A stretch of DNA of 64,000 bases from Coprothermobacter proteolyticus DSM 5265 (GTDB lineage Bacteria > Coprothermobacterota > Coprothermobacteria > Coprothermobacterales > Coprothermobacteraceae): NCBI RefSeq assembly GCF_000020945.1, contig NC_011295.1, forward strand, positions 806,001 through 870,000, written 5' to 3'. Below are positions 52,053-59,959 of this stretch, in pieces. Made by a program: the position numbers and the translations under genes. The first letter of the stretch is position 1; the number at the start of each line of letters is the position of its first letter. The notes beneath the pieces were generated by a model that was given only the letters and a program-made list of their open reading frames with translations, was not told the origin of the DNA and did not search any database.

Positions 52053-52410
52053 TTTAGTGCACTCTGCTGCCTTGCAAAGAAAAAACAAAGCAAACACAGT
52101 GTCACGTAAATAATATATCATTAGATGCACTTAACTTCAAGTGCATAGAAAATAATATGGGAAATCTCCTCAAAGCCATGAGCTTGTTAAAAGCTTGTTA
52201 TGAACAAGCTTTCCCTTTCGACCAAGAACTACAAGCATATTGCAGAACTGCTTCAGACAACGCTTGGGGATTCGTTGACAAACCCCGTATATGCCGCTAA
52301 GCCTAATCTAACCACTTAGTTACATGAATCCATCCCCCGATTTACATCAAGGAAACTCTGGGTAACCTAAGCAGGGTAAGTGGTCATCTTATCACACGAG
52401 GGGAACAAAA
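52053..52410. other. Unexplained intergenic region with inverted repeats and a 47-codon ORF
   Basis: No known gene. Contents seen: IR ATGCACTT...AAGTGCAT at 52125-52146; perfect 9-bp IR AAGCTTGTT-ATG-AACAAGCTT near 52192-52212; GGGG...CCCC near 52266-52285; a two-part stem, ACCACTTA-GTTAC near 52310-52323 with GTAAC near 52362 and TAAGTGGT near 52377. A plus-strand ORF at 52157-52300 encodes 47 residues (begins MGNLLKAMSLLKACYEQAF, ends GFVDKPRICR) without a ribosome site. It could be a structured RNA, a small gene or a decayed gene. The signatures of tmRNA, RNase P and SRP RNA are absent. Confidence 0.4.
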
Positions 52411-52486
52411 TGGAGCCGGCGTTGGGACTCGAACCCAAAACCTGCTGATTACAAATCAGCTGCTCTGCCGATTGAGCTACGCCGGC
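52411..52486 (-). tRNA. tRNA-Thr(TGT)
   Basis: 76 nt with CCA. Acceptor GCCGGCG/CGCCGGC, anticodon loop TTTGTAA in stem GCTGA/TCAGC, T arm GGTTCGAGTCC. Single gene with its own promoter. Confidence 0.95.
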
Positions 52487-52498
52487 TGCTGCTGTTCT

Positions 52499-52527
52499 AT
52501 TATAAAACATGGATTCCGTATTTGCAA
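52499..52527 (-). promoter_or_regulatory. Promoter of tRNA-Thr(TGT)
   Basis: TTGCAA (52527-52522), 17 bases, TATAAT (52504-52499). Start near 52492, six bases before the tRNA. Confidence 0.85.
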
Positions 52528-52590
52528 GTACTCTACACAGCTTCGTCACCCCGCAAAATGCATACTTTTATGATCACCACATCAACACTA

Positions 52591-52619
52591 TTGGGCAGCA
52601 AATTCTGATAACATATAAA
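52591..52619 (+). promoter_or_regulatory. Promoter of the 2-hydroxyacid dehydrogenase-rqcH unit
   Basis: TTGGGC (52591-52596), 17 bases, TATAAA (52614-52619). Start near 52626, immediately before the strong ribosome site AGGAGGTG at 52627-52634. Confidence 0.65.
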
Positions 52620-52644
52620 CACAACCAGGAGGTGCGAATGAATT

Positions 52645-53616
52645 ATGCCAAAAATCCTTTTGAACTGGGTACCGACTCAAAGCGATTTTGAGCTTATGCG
52701 TAAGACTCTTCCCGATGCAGAATTCGAGGTTCCGCCATGGCAAAACTTGGAAGAAGCAGAAATACTCCTCTATTCTCCAAAAACTCCCGACCTTGACGCG
52801 CTCATACCAAACATGAAGAATCTAAGGTTTATCCAATCACTTATGGCAGGTGTTGATCATTTGCCATGGAGTCTGATACCGAATAACGTAATAGTTGCTA
52901 GCGGATCTGGTGCAAACTCAGAAGCAGTAGCGGATATGGCTTTAGCTTTAGCGCTCTCGGCTCTTAAGTTTATACCTTTCTACCAGAACGAAATGAAAAT
53001 GGATCTATGGAAAAGACGCGTTAGCAAAGACCTGGATTCTCTCACAGCAGTCATATTGGGTACAGGGAGCATCGGCAAAGCTATCGCTAAAAGACTAAAA
53101 GCTTTTGGCATGCAGGTTGTTGGAGTTTCAAGAAGTGGCAACCAGGTGGAAGGCTTTGATAATGTAGCATCGTCTGCTGACTGGTCTAGCGAGCCCTATG
53201 GCGACCTAATTGTCATTGCACTGCCTTTGAACCGAGATTCGTATCACATGATCGATAAAGACGTTTTGTCTCGGTTAGGTGGTACGCGTGTCATCGTTAA
53301 CATTGCAAGGGCAGCCATCGTAGAACCGCAAGCATTAAAGGTTTGGCTTCAGGAAAACCCTACTTCCGTGTACGCTTCCGATGTTTGGTGGAATGAAAAG
53401 TTGAGTCTGCAGCCAGTTGTTGTGGAACAGCCCATCTCCATTTCGTACCTGCCAAATGTAATTATGTCGCCGCACACTGCTGGACTTACAGAATACGCAC
53501 AGGAAAGAATGCTCACTACATCTTGCGAGAACATTCGGCGTTTCCTAGAGGGTGGGCAGCCTTTAGGCATTGTGCGTAAAGAAGATTATTCCCAAACGCC
53601 ATGGAATGAAAATTGA
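52645..53616 (+). CDS. D-isomer specific 2-hydroxyacid dehydrogenase family protein
   Basis: NAD(P)-dependent oxidoreductase of the D-2-hydroxyacid dehydrogenase family; substrate unknown. The 323-residue protein has a nucleotide-binding motif GTGSIGKAIAKRLKAFGM near residue 138, catalytic Arg in VNIARAAIVEP, Glu in DVWWNEK and His in SPHTAGLT. The divergent nucleotide fold and the short form resemble phosphoglycerate and glyoxylate reductases, but this does not fix the substrate. The start is ATG 52645, ten bases after AGGAGGTG; an ATG at 52638 opens only a 17-codon frame. Confidence 0.88.
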   Translation: MPKILLNWVPTQSDFELMRKTLPDAEFEVPPWQNLEEAEILLYSPKTPDLDALIPNMKNLRFIQSLMAGVDHLPWSLIPNNVIVASGSGANSEAVADMALALALSALKFIPFYQNEMKMDLWKRRVSKDLDSLTAVILGTGSIGKAIAKRLKAFGMQVVGVSRSGNQVEGFDNVASSADWSSEPYGDLIVIALPLNRDSYHMIDKDVLSRLGGTRVIVNIARAAIVEPQALKVWLQENPTSVYASDVWWNEKLSLQPVVVEQPISISYLPNVIMSPHTAGLTEYAQERMLTTSCENIRRFLEGGQPLGIVRKEDYSQTPWNEN

Positions 53617-54958
53617 TAGTTTTTATTTATCATACTTAGCGCGAGATCTCGAGAGCTCCTTTCGCGGTGCTCGTATAAATGCAGTTCTTTGTGAAGCTTA
53701 CTTTTATCAACTAGATACTACTAAGGGACCGCTACTCATCTCTTTGCTGCAATCTTCACCCCTAATAGGCAAGACCTTTCTACCTACGGACAAGAAGGAA
53801 AGAAAGCTTAGCCAAATGATTGGAAATCTGTCCATTGATGCCATAAGAAGTGTGGAGGGAGACCGGATCATAGTTTTTCAACTGAGCGATCGGCTTAAGA
53901 TCATAAACAGGCAGCTAGTCGTGGAACTCATTCCAAACTATGCAACCCTCCTCATCCTTGAAAATGACAATATCATCTTTTCCACAAGGTTAATTGGAGC
54001 AGGAAAGCGCTCATTTGTTTTGGGAAAAAGATATCTTTTCCCGCCTAAACCAGAAGGCGCAAAAAACCTCTACCACCCATTAAGAAAAGAAATCATTGAA
54101 AAAGTACCAGAGCATGCACGACATCTTTTAGAGAAGCACTTAAGTAGAAGAGACCTACCCCATATGGTGGTGGGGCGGGAACTCGCTTGGCCAACACCTT
54201 CTGCTACTACAACAGCTTTAGACCTGGCTTCTACAGAGGTAAGCAGACAAATCGAATCGTACTACGAAAACATTGAAAGGAAGAATGCACGTAAAGAGAC
54301 CCAGTGGGAACAGCGTGGACCCGTTGATAAACAGGAAATCGAAGAACGGGTGGATAAACTTAAGCGTTGGGGACAAGTACTGCTTTCACTGCCACTGGAT
54401 ACAAAAGGCGAAGTGCTTATAAAAGACTGGGTCACGGGAGAAGAAACCAGTGTCAATCTTTCTCAGTTTCATACCCCAGTGGAAGCTGCTAAAAGTTTCT
54501 TTGAAAAAGCAAAGAAAACTGAAAAACAGCTTCTGAACGGTGAAACAAAAAAAGCGCGATTTGCTAGAAAGGAGACCTCGGCGAAGGCTCAGCGCTATCC
54601 CTATAGGAGAATATTGTATGACGATGTGCCCATTTACATTGGGCTATCTGCGTCTGGAAATGATTTTGTAACGTTTTCCTCAGCTCCTGAACACTGGTGG
54701 TTCCATGTGAAGGAGGGAACAGGGTCTCACGTGGTTGTAAGAACGAATTTTCTTACGGATGACATTGCTCAGGTAGCAGCCAAGCTCGCCGCTTTTCACA
54801 GTTCTAAGTCTGCTGAAAACAAGGTGGAAGTGGTTTACACACAAATAAAGAATGTTTGGCGTCATCCAAAAAACAAGAAAGGGCTTGTCCTGTACAAGAA
54901 TTTTCAGACTATGGTAGTGGAACCAGCTTCTGAGGAAACCGTTTTAGGTACTACTTAA
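53606..54958 (+). CDS. rqcH: Ribosome quality control factor RqcH / NFACT family, short form
   Basis: Binds stalled 50S-nascent chain complexes and directs Ala-tailing in bacteria; older annotations call the family fibronectin-binding. The NFACT-N domain (DSFYLSYLARDLESSFRGARIN, LLISLLQSS, FLPTDKKERKLSQMIG) is followed by a shortened helical middle (about residues 220-315) and NFACT-R (YIGLSASGNDFVTFSSAPEHWWFHVKEG then GSHVVVRT). At 450 aa it is over 100 residues shorter than B. subtilis RqcH, mostly in the coiled-coil. The start is ATG 53606 inside the previous gene, without a good ribosome site. It ends overlapping convergent ctpA by 8 bp. Confidence 0.88.
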   Translation: MKIDSFYLSYLARDLESSFRGARINAVLCEAYFYQLDTTKGPLLISLLQSSPLIGKTFLPTDKKERKLSQMIGNLSIDAIRSVEGDRIIVFQLSDRLKIINRQLVVELIPNYATLLILENDNIIFSTRLIGAGKRSFVLGKRYLFPPKPEGAKNLYHPLRKEIIEKVPEHARHLLEKHLSRRDLPHMVVGRELAWPTPSATTTALDLASTEVSRQIESYYENIERKNARKETQWEQRGPVDKQEIEERVDKLKRWGQVLLSLPLDTKGEVLIKDWVTGEETSVNLSQFHTPVEAAKSFFEKAKKTEKQLLNGETKKARFARKETSAKAQRYPYRRILYDDVPIYIGLSASGNDFVTFSSAPEHWWFHVKEGTGSHVVVRTNFLTDDIAQVAAKLAAFHSSKSAENKVEVVYTQIKNVWRHPKNKKGLVLYKNFQTMVVEPASEETVLGTT

Positions 54959-56084
54959 AGACTTCCAGCGATGCTTCCAAAAGCTTCGCGTCATCAGTAG
55001 CAGTAACTTGCACGTCGGGAGCCAACCCAACCTTGTTAAGAGCAGTCTTGTTAGGCGTCAAGTATTCGGCAACTGTCACCTTCACAGCACCTTCACTAAG
55101 TGGTTCAATGGTCTGAATTTCTCCCTTTCCGAAGGTTTTTTCACCCACCAACTTAGCACCAATGAGATCTCGTAAAGCTCCCGCTACAATCTCAGAAGCA
55201 GAAGCAGAACCACCATTCACCCAAACTACAACATTGCCCTCAAACAATTTCGCCCCACCGGGTGCCTTCAACGGTTTTGTTTCCTGCTTATCTTTCTCAT
55301 ATACCACAACCTGTGCAGGGGCGAAGTAACCTACAATTTTGCGAGCTTCCTCGAGCATACCTCCTGGATTATCTCTTAAGTCAATTATTAAAGAGGTCAT
55401 ACCTTCCTTTTTTAATTGAACAAGAGCACTTTTTAACTCAGAAGAAGCTTTGTTGTCATAGAACTGCATTAGCCTTATATAACCCACTGTTGGGGTAACC
55501 ATCTTGCTCTCTGTAACAGCAGGTATGGATACCTCTTCTCGCTTCAAATCAAATGAAAGTGTCTGCCCATCACGCAGAATTTCCAGTGTGACAGAAGTAC
55601 CCGCACTCCCTCTAACCATGGAAGAAACAACGTCCACTGAAACTTGCTCCACACTTTTTCCATCCACGGCCATGATAATATCCCCTGCCTTCAAACCAGC
55701 CTTAGCAGCAGGCGTATTAGGAAAAACTGTTTGAATGACAATCTGGTCGCCTGTCTTGCTAATTACTACTCCAATGCCCGTGTAAGTGCCTTCCAAATCG
55801 CTTTGCAGCACTGAAATCTCTTCCGGTGTTAAATACTCCGTCCAGGGATCACCCAAAGCCGCAGTCAAGCCCTTAGCAGAACCATAGAGTAGCTCTTTAT
55901 CTGAGGGTAAATCAGTGTAGTACCGCTCTTGAAGTACCGCTTTCAGCTCATCAAGAAGACGATAATCACCTGCCTGCAGAACAATGGGGCGACCGCTGGT
56001 AAGAAAACCAAGGACATAACCAGCTGTAATGCCCAGCACGAGAATTAGTACAACTACTCCAGCGCCTACACTTCTTTTATTCAT
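54951..56084 (-). CDS. ctpA: Carboxy-terminal processing serine protease (S41)
   Basis: Exported, membrane-anchored protease. The 377-residue protein has an N-terminal helix (VGAGVVVLILVLGITAGYVL), a PDZ domain (GIGVVISKTGDQIVIQTVF, AAKAGLKAGDIIMAVDG), and a catalytic core with Ser in VNGGSASASEIVAGAL and Lys in GEKTFGKGEIQ; DLRDNPGG precedes. It follows the M23 hydrolase gene by eight bases. S41 proteases often act on cell-wall hydrolases or their regulators, so a link to the upstream gene is a fair inference. Confidence 0.94.
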   Translation of the reverse strand: MNKRSVGAGVVVLILVLGITAGYVLGFLTSGRPIVLQAGDYRLLDELKAVLQERYYTDLPSDKELLYGSAKGLTAALGDPWTEYLTPEEISVLQSDLEGTYTGIGVVISKTGDQIVIQTVFPNTPAAKAGLKAGDIIMAVDGKSVEQVSVDVVSSMVRGSAGTSVTLEILRDGQTLSFDLKREEVSIPAVTESKMVTPTVGYIRLMQFYDNKASSELKSALVQLKKEGMTSLIIDLRDNPGGMLEEARKIVGYFAPAQVVVYEKDKQETKPLKAPGGAKLFEGNVVVWVNGGSASASEIVAGALRDLIGAKLVGEKTFGKGEIQTIEPLSEGAVKVTVAEYLTPNKTALNKVGLAPDVQVTATDDAKLLEASLEVFK

Positions 56085-56092
56085 GGATCACC

Positions 56093-57235
56093 TCAGAATT
56101 GCACAAATTTAGCAGGATTGGTTGGCTCACCCTGTATTCTTATCTCAAAATGCAGATGCGGGCCTGTTGCCCAACCTGTAGAACCTTCGTATCCAACTAC
56201 AGTGCCAGCAGAGACCTTTTGTCCCGACTTTACAGCTATGCGAGACATATGAGCGTAAACAGTACCATAGCCATCTTGATGGTCGATAATAACACACAGC
56301 CCGTAACCCGTTTTCCAACCTGCCCAAATGACCACACCAGTCCTACTGGCCTTTATTGGTGTTCCATATTGGTTGGCAACGTCGATACCTGTATGAAAAT
56401 CTTTACCTCTACCTGTTAGTGGATTTATACGCCACCCGAACGGACTTGTCACCATTCCAGACATTGGCTTAATAAAACCACTAGAATTCGCATTACTACT
56501 GAGCTTTGTTGATGAGAGCATTCGTTGTATCTCAGCACTCACTTCTCGCTGCTGCTGCTCTATCATGGCTAACTGTGAAGCATATTTGTTTTGTTCCTTC
56601 TTAAGTTGAGCATACAAAGATTCTCTTTCATCGTACTTACTCTGCAAGGTTGCTAGCTGTGTTTGGAGCGATTCGATTGTCTGCGCAACTTCATTCTTTG
56701 CTTCTGCAATTTCCTTTCGCTTGGCATGAAGTTTGGCCACATTGTCTTCATATGATTCCAACTTATCATTCTGGTTTGTGAGCACTTTCTCCAAGGCATA
56801 GGTTGCCAGTTCCGGATTTACTGAAGAAGTAACCACTAAAACCAGTGCAGAAGGGGCCACTTTTTGCCACTTATACATGGTCACTAGTGTCTGCTCCAGG
56901 TTTGCTCTTTCTTCTTCAATTGTCTTCTCCAGATCTTTTATCTGACTATCCAATGTGGCAATTTGCTCCTCAAGTAACTGGCGTCTTTGAACTAATGAAG
57001 AAGACTGCTGCTCCAGCTTCTCTATTTGGCTTTGCAGCTCAACTAGTGCCTGGAAAGCGTCCTGAGTCTTACTTTTGACTTCGCTCAGCTGCTGCTGAGT
57101 TGCTTTTTTCTGTTGTTCTAGCTGTTCATTTTTCTTCTGCAGATCAGAGTATGTTGCCGCCTCACCCGGCAAAGGAATAGCCAAAGCGGCAATTATAACA
57201 AAAACAATTATCACAGAAACCCACTTTGAAAACAC
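56093..57235 (-). CDS. Coiled-coil peptidoglycan endopeptidase, M23 family, FtsEX partner
   Basis: Exported cell-wall hydrolase. N-terminal signal (FSKWVSVIIVFVIIAALAI, cleavage probably after GEA-A), then a long coiled coil (about residues 30-245), then an M23/LytM domain with metal ligands HTGID and the pair HLHFE. The catalytic residues are intact, unlike degenerate EnvC of E. coli. The start is GTG 57235, with GGAG seven bases upstream; longer in-frame starts would extend into ftsX. It directly follows ftsE-ftsX, so FtsEX probably controls its activity. Confidence 0.92.
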   Translation of the reverse strand: MFSKWVSVIIVFVIIAALAIPLPGEAATYSDLQKKNEQLEQQKKATQQQLSEVKSKTQDAFQALVELQSQIEKLEQQSSSLVQRRQLLEEQIATLDSQIKDLEKTIEEERANLEQTLVTMYKWQKVAPSALVLVVTSSVNPELATYALEKVLTNQNDKLESYEDNVAKLHAKRKEIAEAKNEVAQTIESLQTQLATLQSKYDERESLYAQLKKEQNKYASQLAMIEQQQREVSAEIQRMLSSTKLSSNANSSGFIKPMSGMVTSPFGWRINPLTGRGKDFHTGIDVANQYGTPIKASRTGVVIWAGWKTGYGLCVIIDHQDGYGTVYAHMSRIAVKSGQKVSAGTVVGYEGSTGWATGPHLHFEIRIQGEPTNPAKFVQF

Positions 57236-57236
57236 C

Positions 57237-58175
57237 CTACATCTCCAACTCACTACTAGCCACCTCCCTAATGCTTCTGTGTATGGCCAAGTATGTCCCT
57301 CCGAACACAAATACAACTGACAAAACTGCACTCAAAAGTACATAGGGCTCCCAACTCGATAGCGGTACAGTTAATCCAAACAAGAGGCTGTTAACAACAT
57401 TTACCAAATCAATCACAAGCGGCGCTGCATATATGCCTAATATCACCGATACAATGACCCCTATGGCAGCAAAACTTACAATGTACAACAAGAACGGCAT
57501 AAGTAAGAACCTTGGGCTAGCTCCCAGTAAGGAGTACAGTGCCAACGATTCGCGTTGTTTTAACACCTCAGATTCCACGAGTAGCATGGCTAGAATAGCC
57601 AATACAGCTACCATAACTATAAGTATAGCGAATATTGCTTTGTACATGCCAGATATAAATGTTGAAACACTCTGAGCCTGTTCATATGGCGCCAGCAAGT
57701 CAGTTATATAGGTAGCAGTCCTCATCTCATCAATGAACTGTTTCATGCTTTCCAGACTGGTAAACCTGATTTCAAAGGAAGGCGGTATGGGATTTTCGGA
57801 AATATTTTCGAACAGCCAACTGTACTGGGAAAGGGAAAGCCTTAGCTCTGCTAACGCTTGTTCCGAACTTACGAAGGTTACTTCAGCCACACCTGGCCTA
57901 CGGACGAAATCAGCTCTTATGGATTGTATTTCCTCTTGTGGTAAAGATTTATCTATGAACACCACTGTTTGAAGCTGACTCAGAGCTGTACTCTGGATTT
58001 TTTGAAACCACACGCTGGTACTAAAGGCGAAACCTCCCAGCAACGTCGCAATAATGATAAGTCCAGCCAATACAGCTCCCTGAGCTATATTAGATCGAAT
58101 TAGCCTCCACGCCCACACTAATTCACGGAGCAACCGATTAAGCCAAAGATTTGAGTTTTTTTGCATCGAAAACAA
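57237..58175 (-). CDS. ftsX: Cell division protein FtsX
   Basis: Membrane component of the FtsEX complex that controls septal hydrolases. The 312-residue protein has a first helix at about residues 34-55, a large extracytoplasmic domain (VVFIDKSLPQEEIQ, VTFVSSEQALAELR), and three further helices with the FtsX permease pattern. The start is uncertain: TTG 58175 has AAGGGG five bases upstream, while ATG 58166 is farther away. It overlaps ftsE by 38 bp. Confidence 0.92.
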   Translation of the reverse strand: MFSMQKNSNLWLNRLLRELVWAWRLIRSNIAQGAVLAGLIIIATLLGGFAFSTSVWFQKIQSTALSQLQTVVFIDKSLPQEEIQSIRADFVRRPGVAEVTFVSSEQALAELRLSLSQYSWLFENISENPIPPSFEIRFTSLESMKQFIDEMRTATYITDLLAPYEQAQSVSTFISGMYKAIFAILIVMVAVLAILAMLLVESEVLKQRESLALYSLLGASPRFLLMPFLLYIVSFAAIGVIVSVILGIYAAPLVIDLVNVVNSLLFGLTVPLSSWEPYVLLSAVLSVVFVFGGTYLAIHRSIREVASSELEM

Positions 58176-58854
58176 TTCTTCCCCTTTCCAACCTGATTAC
58201 CCTAGTTCCCATTTCTGCAACCAATTCCACGTTATGCGTAGCCAACAAAACGGTGGTATTCATATTCGCAGTAAGGTTCTGTATGGTTTTGATAAGGTCT
58301 CTTGCCGTATTCATGTCCAAGTTCGCTGTGGGTTCATCAGCAATAAGTAGTTCTGGTTCATGTAAAATAGCTCTGGCAAAAGCGACTAGTTGCTTCTGCC
58401 CACCAGATAATTCCTCAGGCATGAAGCTCTTCTTATCCAAGAGGCCAAGTTTGTACAGCAACGCTTCTGCACGTCGTTTCACTTCTGGCACGGGGTAATC
58501 TCTGACCTCTAAACTCATGATGACATTCTCGTAAACTGTCCTATCATTAAGGAGATAAGAACCCTGAAAGATGATACCTGTCCGAAGCCTCAAGTCACGT
58601 AGGTCCCTTTCACCACCAGCAGGATCAATTCGGTGCCCAAGAATATCAGCGTAACCCGACGTAGGCTTTCTAAGCCCCATTAGGATATGGAGAAGTGTTG
58701 TTTTACCTGCACCAGTTGGACCAATAAGGTAAACAAACTCACCTCGATGCAAATCAAAACTAACGTTGTCCAAAGCCGGTTCATAACCCTTCCCATATAC
58801 TTTTGTTAAACCGTGTACACTGATTACTGTGTCTTGAAGATCCATGTTATTCAT
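58138..58854 (-). CDS. ftsE: Cell division ATP-binding protein FtsE
   Basis: ATPase of FtsEX. The 238-residue ABC protein has Walker [10 protein letters not shown], signature LSGGQKQ, Walker [13 protein letters not shown] and the switch His in LATHNVELV. The [20 protein letters not shown] pattern is that of FtsE. It overlaps prfB by 8 bp with GGAG ahead of its ATG. The prfB-ftsE-ftsX order is widespread. Confidence 0.95.
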   Translation of the reverse strand: MNNMDLQDTVISVHGLTKVYGKGYEPALDNVSFDLHRGEFVYLIGPTGAGKTTLLHILMGLRKPTSGYADILGHRIDPAGGERDLRDLRLRTGIIFQGSYLLNDRTVYENVIMSLEVRDYPVPEVKRRAEALLYKLGLLDKKSFMPEELSGGQKQLVAFARAILHEPELLIADEPTANLDMNTARDLIKTIQNLTANMNTTVLLATHNVELVAEMGTRVIRLERGRIVFDAKKLKSLA

Positions 58855-59959
58855 CTGATGACTCCACTTTTACACCCTGCAAGAACTTTACCATAAAATC
58901 CGTTATATCGCCGTCCATAACGTTATCTATGTCACCTCTGGAATATCCGGTGCGATGATCTTTAACCATGTTGTATGGATGAAAGACATAAGAGCGTATC
59001 TGGTTTCCCCATGAAGCAGATTTTACATCTCCCCTGATTTCTTCTAAAGACTTCTTTCGTTCCTCTTCATGATATTGGTGAACACGTGCCCTCAAAATGC
59101 GCATTGCTCTTTCCCTGTTTTGAAGCTGCGAACGTTCCTCAGTGACTGTAACAGTGATACCAGTTGGCTTATGTATTAATCTGACGCCAGATTCGGTTTT
59201 GTTCTGGTGTTGTCCGCCCGCACCACCACTTCTAAACGTTTCAACTTCAATATCATCAGGATTTATCTCCACTTCAACATCTTCTACATCGGGCACTACA
59301 TCAACCAAAGCAAAAGAGGTATGTCTTCTGTGATCGGCGTCAAAAGGCGACAACCTAACCAAGCGGTGAACACCTTTCTCTGCACGTAGGTAGCCATATG
59401 CGTAGGAACCGCGCACGAAAACTGTACACGACTTCACACCGGCTTCTTCTCCTCTGGAGATGTCCACAATTTCTGTTTCGAAACCCATCCGCTCAGCCCA
59501 ACGTAAGTACATTCGCATGAGCATTTGTGTCCAATCCATAGCATCCACACCGCCAGCTCCAGCATGTAGCATCAATATGGCGTCGTTCGTATCATAGGGT
59601 TCTGTAAAGAGCGTCACCAGCCTAAAAAGCTCAATACGTTGCTGAAGTTCCTTCAACGTAGCGAGTGCATGCTCAAACAGCTCTTCATCATACCCTTCCT
59701 GGAGAAGCTCCAAAGCAGCATCAAGGTCTTTTAACAGGTTTTCAATCTGCTCAACGCGTTCAATTTCTTCTTCCAGCCGCTGTACTTTTCTTGCTACAGC
59801 CACGGCTTTATCTGGATCAGACCAAATGTCAGGCTTCTCGTACACTTTACGTACGTCGCTAAGCTCAGCCTTCTTATCGTCCAGCTTTATGTTCTCAACT
59901 ATTTCTTGAAATTCCGATGCAGTATTGTCTCGTGCTTGTATGATTTCTTCCAGTGTCAA
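58847..59959 (-). CDS. prfB: Peptide chain release factor 2, without frameshift
   Basis: Releases the peptide at UGA and UAA. The codon-recognition tripeptide is SPF (RLSPFDAD) and the catalytic motif is GGQ ([13 protein letters not shown]). The 370-residue reading frame is continuous; around codon 25, where many bacteria have a UGA and a slippery CUU, the text reads KLDDKKAEL in one frame. The autoregulatory frameshift is therefore absent. It overlaps secA by 4 bp. Confidence 0.96.
   Translation of the reverse strand: MTLEEIIQARDNTASEFQEIVENIKLDDKKAELSDVRKVYEKPDIWSDPDKAVAVARKVQRLEEEIERVEQIENLLKDLDAALELLQEGYDEELFEHALATLKELQQRIELFRLVTLFTEPYDTNDAILMLHAGAGGVDAMDWTQMLMRMYLRWAERMGFETEIVDISRGEEAGVKSCTVFVRGSYAYGYLRAEKGVHRLVRLSPFDADHRRHTSFALVDVVPDVEDVEVEINPDDIEVETFRSGGAGGQHQNKTESGVRLIHKPTGITVTVTEERSQLQNRERAMRILRARVHQYHEEERKKSLEEIRGDVKSASWGNQIRSYVFHPYNMVKDHRTGYSRGDIDNVMDGDITDFMVKFLQGVKVESSDE

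Noticed and set aside
52157-52300. 47-codon ORF as a confident gene
   Set aside because: No ribosome site, no known domain and overlap with inverted repeats; recorded only within the unexplained region.
52053-52410. tmRNA, RNase P RNA or SRP RNA
   Set aside because: No tRNA-like ends or ALAA tag, no GAGGAAAGTCC-type core, and no SRP GGAA/AGCA loop on either strand.
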